A stretch of DNA of 64,000 nucleotides from Streptomyces sp. LUP47B (GCF_001746295.1 NZ_MJAH01000024.1:72262-136261), one strand, 5' to 3'. Positions 8,368 to 16,996 are shown, numbered from the stretch's first letter. The notes: generated by a model from the letters alone, not told the origin. Made by a program: numbers and translations.

Positions 8368-9144
8368 ATGAGACACAGACTGTGGGCCGTGGCAGGCGGG
8401 GCGGCAGCCCTGACCCTGCTCACGGCCACCGGCGCCCATGCCGAGGGCGAGGGTGACATCAGGGTCACCAAGACCGTCGTGAACAAGGGCGGCAACGTGA
8501 TCATCGGTACCGCGAAGACCATCAAGTACCCGATCGCGATCACCATCAAGGACGATTCGGGCGTCAAGAAGATCACCGATCTCAGCACGTTCAACAGATC
8601 CAACGGCTACGGCTTCATCGAATGGAACGGCGACTCTTCCTGCGTGAAGAAGAGTTCGACGACCTCCGTGTGCACGGGCACGATGACGGTAGACCCCGGC
8701 TGGATCGCTGCGAGCGACGACATCGACAGCAACAGGGTCGCCGGTGTCTGGCAGGTCAACGCCACCGTCAAGGCCAACGACGGCGACTACTGGATCTCGG
8801 ACCACATCGCCGAGTACAAGGTCAAGCGGGCCGCGCAGCTCACCACGGACGCGACCCCCGAACCCGTCGCCAAGGGCGCCCAGCTCACCGTCAAGGGCAA
8901 GCTCTCCCGGGCCAACTGGGAGGACCTGAAGTACCACGGCTACCCGGGCCAGTCGGTCAGGCTCCAGTTCCGCGCGGCCGGCGCCGCCCTCTACAGCACG
9001 GTCAAGACCGTGAAGACGGACAACGTGGGCCGGCTCAGCACCAAGGTGACCGCCACGTCGGCGGGCAGCTGGCGCTGGTACTTCCCCGGCACCACGACGA
9101 CCTCGCTGAAGGTGTCGGTCGGGGACGCGGTCAAGCTCAGGTGA
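8368..9144 (+). CDS. Secreted protein of unknown function
   Basis: This 258-residue protein starts at ATG 8368 after a strong AGGGGAGG site. Residues 1-25 form a signal peptide ending THA-like at GAHA. The mature part is rich in Thr, Val, Lys and Asp and reads as alternating beta-strands in two Ig-like halves (about 26-150 and 155-258); a single pair of Cys occurs in the first half (SSCVKK and SVCTG). The alternating Lys/Thr pattern and lack of catalytic motifs suggest an extracellular structural or binding protein. Its 3' end overlaps the convergent lipoprotein gene by 8 bp. Confidence 0.75.
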   Translation: MRHRLWAVAGGAAALTLLTATGAHAEGEGDIRVTKTVVNKGGNVIIGTAKTIKYPIAITIKDDSGVKKITDLSTFNRSNGYGFIEWNGDSSCVKKSSTTSVCTGTMTVDPGWIAASDDIDSNRVAGVWQVNATVKANDGDYWISDHIAEYKVKRAAQLTTDATPEPVAKGAQLTVKGKLSRANWEDLKYHGYPGQSVRLQFRAAGAALYSTVKTVKTDNVGRLSTKVTATSAGSWRWYFPGTTTTSLKVSVGDAVKLR

Positions 9145-9595
9145 CCAGCACGGTGACCCGCCACTCCTGAATCCCCTTGCACGAGACCTGGCCGGCCTCG
9201 GTTGCGCACAGCGGCCGCTGTGAACTCAGCCGCACCTGTCCCGCCGAGACCGCCTTGTAGGCGGAACTCGCGTCACCGGGCAGCAGGACGATGCCGCTGT
9301 TGGTGGCCTCCAGGCCGCTGCCGTCGACGGTGACCGGCTTCCAGGGGCGGTTCCTGGTCCCGTCCAGGCTGATCCGGATCGTGTCGCCCACCGCGAGGCA
9401 CACGGTGTCCCCGCTGTCGGTGGCGCCGAGTTCCGAGCGGGTCGTACACCCCGTCGCGGTGGGCGTGGAGGTGGGGGAGGACGGCGACACACTGTCGCCG
9501 CCTCCCCCCTTTCCGTTCCCGGCTTCGGTGCCGCAGCCCGCGAGGAGCAGCGTCAGCGTCGCGAGGGCGAGGGTCGTCTTGCGGATCGGGCGCAT
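9137..9595 (-). CDS. Small secreted lipoprotein
   Basis: This 152-residue protein begins with a lipoprotein signal peptide ending in LLAGC (Cys21), followed by a Gly/Ser/Pro/Thr linker. The globular part contains four Cys that could form two disulfides and a beta-rich pattern (TVCLAVGDTIRISLDGT). A GGAGG ribosome site precedes ATG 9595. It is probably anchored to the outer face of the membrane. No family is recognised. It converges with and overlaps the secreted-protein gene by 8 bp. Confidence 0.75.
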   Translation of the reverse strand: MRPIRKTTLALATLTLLLAGCGTEAGNGKGGGGDSVSPSSPTSTPTATGCTTRSELGATDSGDTVCLAVGDTIRISLDGTRNRPWKPVTVDGSGLEATNSGIVLLPGDASSAYKAVSAGQVRLSSQRPLCATEAGQVSCKGIQEWRVTVLVT

Positions 9596-9646
9596 GAATG
9601 GCCTCCTTCCCTCTTGGACGTACCACGCACCTGCCCGGATCCCGGC

Positions 9647-10657
9647 CTAGAAGTCCTCGTCCAGATCGACCGTGCCCTCCACCGCCACCTGATAGGCGGA
9701 CGGACGCCGCTCGAAGAAGTTGGTCAGCTCCTGGACGCCCTGCAGCTCCATGAAGGAGAAGGGGTTCTCGGAGCCGTACACCGGGGCGAAGCCGAGGCGT
9801 GTCAGGCGCTGGTCGGCGACGCACTCCAGGTACTGCCGCATCGACTCGGTGTTCATGCCCGGCAGCCCGTCCCCGCACAGGTCACGCGCGAACTGCAGCT
9901 CCGCCTCCACGGCCTCCGCCAGCATGTCGGTGACCTGCTGCCGGAGCCGGTCGTCGAACAGCTCCGGCTCCTCCTTGCGGACGGTGTCGACCACGTCGAA
10001 GGCGAAGGACATGTGCATGGTCTCGTCGCGGAACACCCAGTTGGTGCCGGTGGCGAGGCCGTGCAGCAGGCCCCGGCTGCGGAACCAGTAGACGTACGCG
10101 AAGGCGCCGTAGAAGAACAGGCCCTCGATGCACGCGGCGAAGCAGATCAGGTTGAGCAGGAAGCGGCGGCGGTCGGACCGGGACTGCAGACTGTCCAGCT
10201 TCTCCACCTCGTTGATCCACTTGAAGCAGAACTCGGCCTTCTCGCGGATCGAGGGGATGCTCTCGACGGCGTCGAAGGCCGCGGTCCGGTCCTCCGGGTC
10301 GGGGAGGTAGGTGTCCAGGAGCGTCAGATAGAACTGGACGTGGACGGCCTCCTCGAAGAGCTGCCGGCTCAGGTAGAGCCGCGCCTCGGGGGAGTTGATG
10401 TGCTTGTACAGCGTCAGCACCAGGTTGTTCGCGACGATCGAGTCGCCGGTCGCGAAGAACGCGACCAGCCGGCCGATCATGTGCTGCTCACCCTCGGACA
10501 GCTTCGCCAGGTCGGACACGTCCGAGTGGAGGTCGACCTCCTCGACGGTCCAGGTGTTCTTGATCGCGTCCCGGTAGCGCTCGTAGAAGTCGGGGTAGCG
10601 CATGGGACGCAGAGTGAGCTCGAAGCCGGGGTCGAGCAGGTTCTGGTTGCTGGACAT
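9647..10657 (-). CDS. nrdB: Class Ia ribonucleotide reductase, beta (radical) subunit
   Basis: This 336-residue protein houses the di-iron centre and tyrosyl radical that start reduction of ribonucleoside diphosphates. Iron ligands are visible as D72 (GDSIVANN) and the ExxH helix FEEAVHVQFY (E103, H106). Tyr110, four residues after the His, is the radical tyrosine, so this is class Ia rather than the Tyr-less class Ic. The DETMHMSF stretch provides the second metal-ligand helix. Its ATG overlaps the nrdA stop by one base (TAATG), so the subunits are coupled; nrdA is upstream on the minus strand. Confidence 0.96.
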   Translation of the reverse strand: MSSNQNLLDPGFELTLRPMRYPDFYERYRDAIKNTWTVEEVDLHSDVSDLAKLSEGEQHMIGRLVAFFATGDSIVANNLVLTLYKHINSPEARLYLSRQLFEEAVHVQFYLTLLDTYLPDPEDRTAAFDAVESIPSIREKAEFCFKWINEVEKLDSLQSRSDRRRFLLNLICFAACIEGLFFYGAFAYVYWFRSRGLLHGLATGTNWVFRDETMHMSFAFDVVDTVRKEEPELFDDRLRQQVTDMLAEAVEAELQFARDLCGDGLPGMNTESMRQYLECVADQRLTRLGFAPVYGSENPFSFMELQGVQELTNFFERRPSAYQVAVEGTVDLDEDF

Positions 10658-13017
10658 TACTGGCAGGCCTCGCAGGACTCGGGGTTCTCAAGGGAGCAGG
10701 CGACCGCGTCTTCGGGGGCCGGCTGCTGGACGGGGACCGTCGCCCGGGCGGCGCGGGCGATACGGGTCGCCGGGCGCGAGCGCAGGTAGTACGTCGTCTT
10801 CAGCCCGGACTTCCAGGCGTACGCGTACATCGAGGAGAGCTTGCCGATGGTCGGCGTCTCCAGGAAGAGGTTCAGGGACTGGGACTGGTCGAGGAACGGG
10901 GTCCGCGCCGCGGCCATGTCGATCAGACCGCGCTGCGGGATCTCCCACGCCGTGCGGTACAGCGCCCGTACGTCCTCGGGGATCCACGCGAAGCCCTGCA
11001 CCGAGCCGTTCGAGTCGCGCAGCGCCTCACGGGTGCGTGCGTCCCAGACGCCGAGCTTCTTCAACTCGGCCACCAGATACGAGTTGACCTGGAGGAACTC
11101 CCCGGACAGCGTCTCGCGCTTGAACAGGTTGGAGACCTGCGGCTCGATGCACTCGTACACACCGGCGATCGACGCGATGGTGGCGGTGGGCGCGATGGCG
11201 AGCAGTAGCGAGTTGCGCAGTCCGGTGACGGCGATACGGTCGCGCAGGGCCGCCCACCGCTCGGGCCAGGTGAGTTCGACGCCGTAGTGGTCGGGGTGCA
11301 GGACACCCTGGGCGGTACGGGTCTTCTCCCAGGCCGGCAGCGGGCCGCTCCGTTCGGCGAGGTCGGCGGATGCCTCGTAGGCGGCGAGCATGACGCGCTC
11401 GGCGATCCGGGTGGAGAGTTCCTTCGCCTCCGGGGAGTCGAAGGGCAGCCGCAGCTTGAAGAAGACGTCCTGGAGACCCATCGCGCCGAGCCCCACGGGA
11501 CGCCACTTGGCGTTGGACCGCCCGGCCTGCTCGGTCGGATAGAAGTTGATGTCGACGACCCGGTCGAGGAAGGTCACGGCGGTGCGGACGGTGGCGTCCA
11601 GCCGCTCCCAGTCGATGTCGCCGGTCGCCGTGTCGACGAACGCGCCCAGGTTCACGGACCCCAGGTTGCACACCGCCGTCTCCCCGTCGTCCGTGACCTC
11701 CAGGATCTCCGTGCAGAGGTTGGAGGAGTGGACGACATGGCCCGGGACGGCCGTCTGGTTGGCCGTGCGGTTGGCGGCGTCCTTGAAGGTCATCCAGCCG
11801 TTGCCGGTCTGCGCGAGGGTACGCATCATGCGGCCGTAGAGGTCACGCGCGGGGATCGTCTTCTTCGCGAGCCCCGCGGCCTCGGCCTTCCGGTACGCGG
11901 CGTCGAACTCCTCGCCCCACAGGTCGACCAGCTCGGGCACGTCGGCGGGGGAGAAGAGGGACCACTCGGCGTCCGCGTTCACCCGGCGCATGAACTCGTC
12001 CGGGACCCAGTGCGCGAGGTTCAGGTTGTGCGTACGGCGGGCGTCCTCACCGGTGTTGTCCCTGAGCTCCAGGAACTCCTCGATGTCGGAGTGCCACGTC
12101 TCCAGGTAGACGGCGGCCGCACCCTTGCGCCGGCCGCCCTGGTTCACGGCGGCGACCGAGGCGTCGAGGGTCTTGAGGAACGGGACGATGCCGTTGGAGT
12201 GCCCGTTGGTGCCCCGGATCAGCGAACCGCGGCTGCGGATACGGGAGTACGACAGACCGATGCCGCCCGCGTGCTTCGAGAGGTTGGCGACCTGGTGGTA
12301 GCGGTCGTAGATGGAGTCGAGCTCGTCCTTCGGGGAGTCGAGGAGGTAGCAGGACGACATCTGGGGGTGCCGGGTGCCGGAGTTGAAGAGGGTGGGGGAG
12401 GAGGGGAGGTAGTCGAGGCGGCTCATCAGCGCGTAGAGCGCGGCGACCTCGTCCAGTGCCCGGACCGTGTCGTCCTCGGCGAGTCCGGACGCCACCCGGA
12501 GCAGGAAGTGCTGGGGCGTCTCGATCACCTTGCGGGTGAGGGGGTGCCGGAGGAGGTACCGGCTGTGGAGGGTGCGGAGGCCGAAGTAGCCGAAGCGGTC
12601 GTCGGCGTCCGTGTCGACCAGGGCGTCGAGCCGCTCGGCGTGGACCCGCACGAACTCGGCGGTGCGGTCGGCGATGAGACCCTCGCGGTGTCCGACGGCC
12701 ACCGATCCGGTGAACGACGTGACGCCCTGCGAGGCGGCCTCCGCGGCGATGGTGACGGTCAGCAGCCGGGCCGCCAGCCTGCTGTACACCGGGTCCTCGG
12801 AGATGAGACCGGCCGCCGCCTCGGTGGCCAGCTCGCGCAACTCCGTCACGTCCGCCCGAGCGGACCGGCCGCGGAGCGTGGCGGCGGCGACCCGTCCGGG
12901 GTCGGCGTCGGGCAGGTCGGCGGTCAGCTCTGTCAGGGTCCGCAGCAACGCGGTTCCGGGACCGTCCTCGTCCACAAAGGTGGTCGCTGAGGCCGGGTCG
13001 GCTGGCGCGATGGTCAC
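10657..13017 (-). CDS. nrdA: Class Ia ribonucleotide reductase, alpha (catalytic) subunit
   Basis: This 786-residue subunit binds NDPs and performs radical-based 2'-reduction. Active-site residues are N433, C435 and E437 in SSNLCTEI; the redox cysteines are C223 (MSSCYLL) and C450 (AVCNLGS); the C-terminal shuttle pair is CEAC. I use GTG 13017 after GGGAG; the longer frame to 13104 would add an Arg/Cys-rich leader that overlaps the riboswitch output region. Streptomyces also keep the B12-dependent class II enzyme, and this copy is the one known to be shut off by B12 through the upstream riboswitch and repressed by NrdR. Both control elements are visible here. Confidence 0.96.
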   Translation of the reverse strand: MTIAPADPASATTFVDEDGPGTALLRTLTELTADLPDADPGRVAAATLRGRSARADVTELRELATEAAAGLISEDPVYSRLAARLLTVTIAAEAASQGVTSFTGSVAVGHREGLIADRTAEFVRVHAERLDALVDTDADDRFGYFGLRTLHSRYLLRHPLTRKVIETPQHFLLRVASGLAEDDTVRALDEVAALYALMSRLDYLPSSPTLFNSGTRHPQMSSCYLLDSPKDELDSIYDRYHQVANLSKHAGGIGLSYSRIRSRGSLIRGTNGHSNGIVPFLKTLDASVAAVNQGGRRKGAAAVYLETWHSDIEEFLELRDNTGEDARRTHNLNLAHWVPDEFMRRVNADAEWSLFSPADVPELVDLWGEEFDAAYRKAEAAGLAKKTIPARDLYGRMMRTLAQTGNGWMTFKDAANRTANQTAVPGHVVHSSNLCTEILEVTDDGETAVCNLGSVNLGAFVDTATGDIDWERLDATVRTAVTFLDRVVDINFYPTEQAGRSNAKWRPVGLGAMGLQDVFFKLRLPFDSPEAKELSTRIAERVMLAAYEASADLAERSGPLPAWEKTRTAQGVLHPDHYGVELTWPERWAALRDRIAVTGLRNSLLLAIAPTATIASIAGVYECIEPQVSNLFKRETLSGEFLQVNSYLVAELKKLGVWDARTREALRDSNGSVQGFAWIPEDVRALYRTAWEIPQRGLIDMAAARTPFLDQSQSLNLFLETPTIGKLSSMYAYAWKSGLKTTYYLRSRPATRIARAARATVPVQQPAPEDAVACSLENPESCEACQ

Positions 13018-13111
13018 GTGGGGCTCTCCCTCGCTGGGCACGGGGCCTTGCGGAGGGCAGGCGGCAGCACACGAGCGCACACGGCGTCGCGCCCACCGGC
13101 CCATTCCACGA

Positions 13112-13137
13112 GGCCCGGACGTCAGGACACCCGGGCC
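13112..13137 (-). promoter_or_regulatory. Candidate expression-platform hairpin of the B12 riboswitch
   Basis: Arms 13112-13118 (GGCCCGG) and 13130-13137 (containing CCGGGCC) enclose an 11-base loop. The hairpin sits between the aptamer and the nrdA start in the transcribed leader, where a B12-dependent terminator or anti-terminator would be expected. Confidence 0.5.
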
Positions 13138-13144
13138 GTATGGC

Positions 13145-13262
13145 TCGGGCGTGCTGTCGGCAGGTCCTCGGACTGACTCTCATATGTGCTTACACACGCA
13201 TGAGTACACCGTTGCGGGACAGTTCCGGATTCACACCGGATTCCCCTGCGGCGACAGCGAGC
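13145..13262 (-). ncRNA. Cobalamin (B12) riboswitch controlling nrdAB
   Basis: Read on the minus strand, the leader contains the conserved cobalamin aptamer core: GGGGAATCCGGTGTGAATCC followed by ACTGTCCCGCAACGG (complement of 13209-13246), then a variable arm and a B12-box-like segment GTCAGTCCGAGGACCTGCC (complement of about 13161-13179). Order and spacing match the class. A B12 riboswitch upstream of nrdABS is established in S. coelicolor, where B12 blocks class Ia expression because the B12-dependent class II reductase can take over. Outer boundaries are approximate. Confidence 0.9.
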
Positions 13263-13265
13263 ATG

Positions 13266-13281
13266 AGCATACATCTTGTGC
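13266..13281 (-). promoter_or_regulatory. NrdR box, proximal
   Basis: On the minus strand this reads GCACAAGATGTATGCT, matching the 5' half of the NrdR consensus (ACAC-AT-rich-GTGT). It starts 31 bp from the second box, three helical turns, the usual tandem arrangement for the ATP/dATP-sensing repressor NrdR. Confidence 0.7.
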
Positions 13282-13296
13282 CGGGTGAGGAAAGCA

Positions 13297-13312
13297 GGCC
13301 CATATGTTGTGT
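13297..13312 (-). promoter_or_regulatory. NrdR box, distal
   Basis: On the minus strand this reads ACACAACATATGGGCC, a good NrdR half-site with a degenerate distal half. With 13266-13281 it forms the tandem pair expected at an nrdA promoter. Confidence 0.7.
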
Positions 13313-13322
13313 CGCGGTGACT

Positions 13323-13820
13323 TCAGAGCGTCAACTCGTAGGCGAGAAGCGTGAAGTCGTCGCCGGGTATCGGGTGCCAGTCGCGTTCGGGGGCGCGGGT
13401 GAAGCCGAGGCGTTCGTAGATGCGGTGGGCGGTGTGCATCGTGGGCTGGGTGCACAGGACGACGCCGGTGGCCGCGCCGCTCGCGCGGTCGACGCAGGCC
13501 TGTACGAGGGCTTGACCGACGCCTCTGCCGCGGGCCGCGTGCGCCATCGCGAGCATGCGGATCTCGGCCTCTCCGGGGCGGGCGAGGTCGGCCAGGGGGC
13601 CACCGGAGGGGACGAAGGTGACTCCGCCGAGGATGTTGCCGTTCTCCGTGGCCACCAGGACCTCCGCGGCGGACGCCCGCTTGGCCACGTCCTTGAGTTC
13701 TTCGAGGTACCAGTCGCTCTCACCGAACAGGAGAAGGCCGTCCTGGAGGTAGGCCTGGGCGGTGATCTCACCGAGGGCTTCGTAGTCGGCGGGTTCCGCG
13801 GGGCGGATCAGGATGTCCAT
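13323..13820 (-). CDS. GNAT-family N-acetyltransferase
   Basis: This 165-residue protein has the GNAT fold: an N-terminal substrate helix, the acetyl-CoA P-loop ARGRGVGQAL (around residue 108) and the C-terminal IYERLGF motif (around residue 140). ATG 13820 is chosen; CACACT lies 7 nt upstream, consistent with a leaderless message, while the frame to 13886 would only add a low-complexity leader. It lies just upstream of the nrdAB control region on the same strand. The substrate is unknown. Confidence 0.87.
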   Translation of the reverse strand: MDILIRPAEPADYEALGEITAQAYLQDGLLLFGESDWYLEELKDVAKRASAAEVLVATENGNILGGVTFVPSGGPLADLARPGEAEIRMLAMAHAARGRGVGQALVQACVDRASGAATGVVLCTQPTMHTAHRIYERLGFTRAPERDWHPIPGDDFTLLAYELTL

Positions 13821-13850
13821 GCGGGTGAGTGTGCCCGACGGACACGACAA

Positions 13851-13881
13851 CGGGCCGCCGGAGGAGAACTCCGACGGCCCG
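13851..13881 (-). terminator. Hairpin terminator after the symporter operon
   Basis: A 13-bp stem (13851-13863 with 13869-13881, one mismatch) closes a 5-base loop 12 bp beyond the symporter stop. Confidence 0.8.
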
Positions 13882-13893
13882 TGCACACCGTGA

Positions 13894-15504
13894 CTAGTGG
13901 CTCGTACCCGCGGTCGCCGGCGGAAGCTCCACCTGGACCCCCGGGTCGCCCGCGTCCGCCGTGTAGTCCTCCGGGCTGGTCTCGTCCACCCCGTCGGGGA
14001 CCTTGGCCGCCTTCAGGGCGAAGGTCAGGACCACCGTCACGACGACGTTGAGCACGAAAGCGGTCAGGCCGATGTAGCCGATCTCGCCGATGCCCGGGAT
14101 CTCCTTCGCCGAACCGCCGAAGTGCTTCTGGGTCGGGGAGGCGACGCCGTACGCGGCGACCGTGCCGTAGACCATGCCGACCGCCCAGCCGGCGAGCAGA
14201 GCCCAGCGGTGGAACCAGCGGGTGAAGAGACCGCCGACCAGGGCCGGGAAGGTCTGCAGGATCCATATGCCGCCGAGCAGCTGGAAGTTGATGGCGACCG
14301 TCTTGTCCATCGTGAGGACGAAGACCAGCGCACCCACCTTCACCAGCAGGGACACCAGCTTGGAGACCTTGGTCTCCTGCGCGGGCGTGGCGTCCGGCTT
14401 GATGAAGTCCTTGTAGATGTTGCGGGTGAACAGGTTCGCGGCCGCGATCGACATGATGGCCGCCGGGACCAGCGCGCCGATGCCGATCGCCGCGAAGGCC
14501 ACGCCCGCGAACCAGTCCGGGAACATGTCCTCGAACAGTTGCGGGATCGCCAACTGCGGGTTGGTGACCTTGACTCCGGCCGCGATCGCCATGAAACCGA
14601 GCAGCGCGAGCAGGCCCAGCATCAGCGAGTACAGCGGCAGGATCGTGGTGTTGCGGCGGATCACCTCACGGCTGCGGGAGGAGAGCGTCGCGGTGATCGA
14701 GTGCGGGTACATGAAGAGCGCGAGCGCGGAGCCCAGTGCCAGCGTGGCGTACGTCCACTGGCCCGCCTCCAGCGGGACGAGGCCGCCGGCCTTGGCCGCC
14801 GTGTACTTCTCGCTCGCCGCGCCGAAGACGTCGTCGAACCCGCCCAGCTTGACCGGGACGTAGATGATCGCCACCGCGATGACGATGTAGATCAGCGTGT
14901 CCTTCACGAACGCGATCAGGGCGGGGGCCCGCAGGCCGGAGGAGTACGTGTAGGCCGCGAGGACACCGAAGGCGATCAGCAGCGGGAGGTCCTTGACGAA
15001 CCAGTTCGTGTTCTCGCCGCCGCCGACGCCCATCACATCGAGGACCGCCTGGATACCGACCAGTTGGAGCGCGATGTACGGCATGGTCGCGAGGATGCCG
15101 GTGACCGCCACCGCCAGCGACAGGCCCTTGGAGCCGAAGCGGCCGCGCACGAAGTCCGAGGTCGTCACGTATCCGTGCTTGTGGGAGACCGACCACAGGC
15201 GGGGCAGGAACGTGAAGATCAGCGGGTACACCAGGATGGTGTACGGCACCGCGAAGAAGCCGGCCGCGCCCGCCGCGTAGATCGCCGCGGGGACCGCGAC
15301 GAACGTGTACGCCGTGTAGAGGTCACCGCCGAGCAGGAACCAGGTGACCCAGGTGCCGAACGACCGGCCGCCCAGGCCCCATTCGTCGAGGCTGTGCTCG
15401 TTGTCGGCCTTGCGCCAGCGCGCGGCCAGGAAGCCCATGACCGTGACGGCCAGGAAGAAGATGATGAAGACGGCGAGTGCCACGCCGTTGACGCCGTCGT
15501 TCAC
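13894..15504 (-). CDS. Sodium:solute symporter, monocarboxylate/acetate type
   Basis: This 536-residue protein of the SSS family has about 13 hydrophobic helices. Typical features are the early GGRSFGTWVTWFLLGGD segment, the glycine-rich helix FFAVPYTILVYPL, and a SLSSRS-like loop before an RRNTTILPLYSL helix. Family members with a DUF3311 partner transport short monocarboxylates (acetate, propionate, pyruvate, lactate); the exact substrate is inference. The hydrophilic C-terminal tail is acidic. It overlaps the upstream DUF3311 gene by 4 nt (ATGA), and a strong hairpin follows its stop. Confidence 0.92.
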   Translation of the reverse strand: MNDGVNGVALAVFIIFFLAVTVMGFLAARWRKADNEHSLDEWGLGGRSFGTWVTWFLLGGDLYTAYTFVAVPAAIYAAGAAGFFAVPYTILVYPLIFTFLPRLWSVSHKHGYVTTSDFVRGRFGSKGLSLAVAVTGILATMPYIALQLVGIQAVLDVMGVGGGENTNWFVKDLPLLIAFGVLAAYTYSSGLRAPALIAFVKDTLIYIVIAVAIIYVPVKLGGFDDVFGAASEKYTAAKAGGLVPLEAGQWTYATLALGSALALFMYPHSITATLSSRSREVIRRNTTILPLYSLMLGLLALLGFMAIAAGVKVTNPQLAIPQLFEDMFPDWFAGVAFAAIGIGALVPAAIMSIAAANLFTRNIYKDFIKPDATPAQETKVSKLVSLLVKVGALVFVLTMDKTVAINFQLLGGIWILQTFPALVGGLFTRWFHRWALLAGWAVGMVYGTVAAYGVASPTQKHFGGSAKEIPGIGEIGYIGLTAFVLNVVVTVVLTFALKAAKVPDGVDETSPEDYTADAGDPGVQVELPPATAGTSH

Positions 15505-15752
15505 TTGGTACCTCCGTGGCGGGCCCGCTGGTCACGCTGCCACAGCTTGTACGCGGTCATGGTCAGCGCGGTGGAGATCAGCACCCACAGCATCTGGTAC
15601 CAGTAGAAGAACGGGATGCCGATGAACGTGGGGTCGACCTTGGCGTACGAGCCGACCCACAGCATCGCCACGAACGGGGCGACGAGGCAGAGGGCTATGA
15701 CCACCCTTGCCGGTGTCACCACCGGCGGTCTCACTTCAGGTGCGTCCGACAT
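15501..15752 (-). CDS. DUF3311 small membrane partner of the symporter
   Basis: This 83-residue protein has two membrane helices (VVIALCLVAPFVAMLWVG and the FFYWYQMLWVLISTALT region) and a basic C-terminus. DUF3311 proteins are encoded just before SSS-family symporters and are presumed accessory subunits. Translation is coupled to the symporter by ATGA overlap. A weak GGGGACGGAG site precedes ATG 15752. Confidence 0.88.
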   Translation of the reverse strand: MSDAPEVRPPVVTPARVVIALCLVAPFVAMLWVGSYAKVDPTFIGIPFFYWYQMLWVLISTALTMTAYKLWQRDQRARHGGTK

Positions 15753-15928
15753 TCCGCGACTCCGTCCCCTGGCCGATCACCTGTAACGCGCAGGCAATCT
15801 AGGTCACGGTGTCAGGTGAGCGGAAGACCTCGTCCGCATATCGGTATGTCGATTCTGTGAAGCATCGACAGAAGCATCACCAGCGGCATCAACAGCAACG
15901 GAAGCCCTGGCGGGGATCTCCTTCCTGA

Positions 15929-16690
15929 CTACTCGACAGGCCTCTTGAGGCGGGCCACGAACTTGTACCGGTCGCCCCGGTACACCGACCGCACCCACTC
16001 CACCGGCTCGCCCGTCCGGTCGGACGAGTGGCGGGACAGCATCAGCATCGGCAGGCCCACGTCGGTGCCGAGCAGGCCCGCCTCGCGGGGGGTGGCCAGG
16101 GAGGTCTCGATGGTCTCCTCGGCCTCGGCGAGGTGGACGTCGTAGACCTCGGCCAGCGCCGTGTAGAGGGACGTGTACTTGACCAGCGACCTGCGCAGGG
16201 CCGGGAAGCGCTTGGCGGACAGGTGGGTCGTCTCGATGGCCATCGGCTCCGCGTTGGCCATGCGCAGGCGCTCGATGCGCAGCACCCGGCCGCCGGCGGT
16301 GATGTCGAGGAGCTCGGCGAGGCGGTCGTCGGCGGTGATGTAGCCGATGTCGAGCAGCTGCGAGGTGGGTTCGAGACCCTGGGCGCGCATGTCCTCGGTG
16401 TAGGAGGTGAGTTGGAGCGCCTGCGAGACCTTCGGCTTGGCGACGAAGGTGCCCTTGCCCTGGATGCGCTCGAGCCGGCCCTCGACCACCAGCTCCTGGA
16501 GTGCCTGGCGCACGGTGGTGCGGGAGGTGTCGAACTCGGCGGCCAGCGTGCGCTCGGGCGGTACCGGTGTGCCGGGCGACTGGGTCTCCGTCATGTCGAG
16601 CAGGTGCTTCTTCAGGCGGTAGTACTTGGGCACGCGCGCAGTACGGACGCCTGCCCCGCCCGTCTCCGCACTGCTGACGTCGCTGCTCAT
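15929..16690 (-). CDS. dasR: GntR/HutC-family master regulator DasR
   Basis: This 253-residue regulator has an N-terminal winged helix (residues about 20-85, with EFDTSRTTVRQALQELV and the wing GKGTFVAKP) and a C-terminal UTRA ligand domain (about 105-245). Divergent dasA, dasBC and nagB identify it as DasR, which represses chitin/GlcNAc uptake, antibiotic and siderophore genes and is released by glucosamine-6-phosphate or GlcNAc-6-phosphate. Several DasR operator-like sites lie in the dasR-dasA spacer, so shared or autogenous control is likely. A GGGAAGG site precedes ATG 16690. Confidence 0.95.
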   Translation of the reverse strand: MSSDVSSAETGGAGVRTARVPKYYRLKKHLLDMTETQSPGTPVPPERTLAAEFDTSRTTVRQALQELVVEGRLERIQGKGTFVAKPKVSQALQLTSYTEDMRAQGLEPTSQLLDIGYITADDRLAELLDITAGGRVLRIERLRMANAEPMAIETTHLSAKRFPALRRSLVKYTSLYTALAEVYDVHLAEAEETIETSLATPREAGLLGTDVGLPMLMLSRHSSDRTGEPVEWVRSVYRGDRYKFVARLKRPVE

Positions 16691-16756
16691 GGTCTGCCTT
16701 CCCGGCTCCGGATGCGGATCACATCGTGATCCCTTCTGTATACCGTCGCCGTCTCT

Positions 16757-16772
16757 TTTGGTCTAGTCCACA
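16757..16772. promoter_or_regulatory. DasR responsive element (dre) 1
   Basis: TTTGGTCTAGTCCACA matches 12 of 16 positions of the dre consensus ACTGGTCTAGACCACT. It lies in the divergent dasR-dasA spacer, 66 bp from the dasR start. Confidence 0.8.
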
Positions 16773-16778
16773 GAGGTA

Positions 16779-16794
16779 AGTGGTCTAGCGGACG
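16779..16794. promoter_or_regulatory. DasR responsive element (dre) 2
   Basis: AGTGGTCTAGCGGACG matches 11 of 16 dre positions; the left half-site is strong and the right half degenerate. It starts 22 bp from dre 1, about two helical turns. Confidence 0.65.
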
Positions 16795-16926
16795 ACAGTA
16801 CTCCGGCGCCGGTGTTTTCGCTGGCTTCTTTACTAATGGTTCCTGCATATGTAGCTCGCATAACGGCTGGTCAGGGCCATTTCGCGGGCTCTTGACAGGC
16901 TTCGTGGTCTGGTCCAAGCTCCCCCT

Positions 16927-16942
16927 ACTGGTCTACACCATT
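16927..16942. promoter_or_regulatory. DasR responsive element (dre) 3, dasA-proximal
   Basis: ACTGGTCTACACCATT matches 14 of 16 positions of the dre consensus, the best match in the window, and ends 54 bp before the dasA start. A weaker site (CGTGGTCTGGTCCAAG, 16903-16918, 10 of 16) sits just upstream. Confidence 0.88.
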
Positions 16943-16996
16943 GGTCCAGGTCCCGGCCTGTGGGCGGGAGGTGTGGGCATCCCTGAGGAGGGTGGC

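Noticed and set aside
11287..12990. A 567-residue open frame on the plus strand opposite nrdA.
   Set aside because: It is antisense to a full-length nrdA with all catalytic motifs; composition is Gly/Val/Arg-rich without motif.
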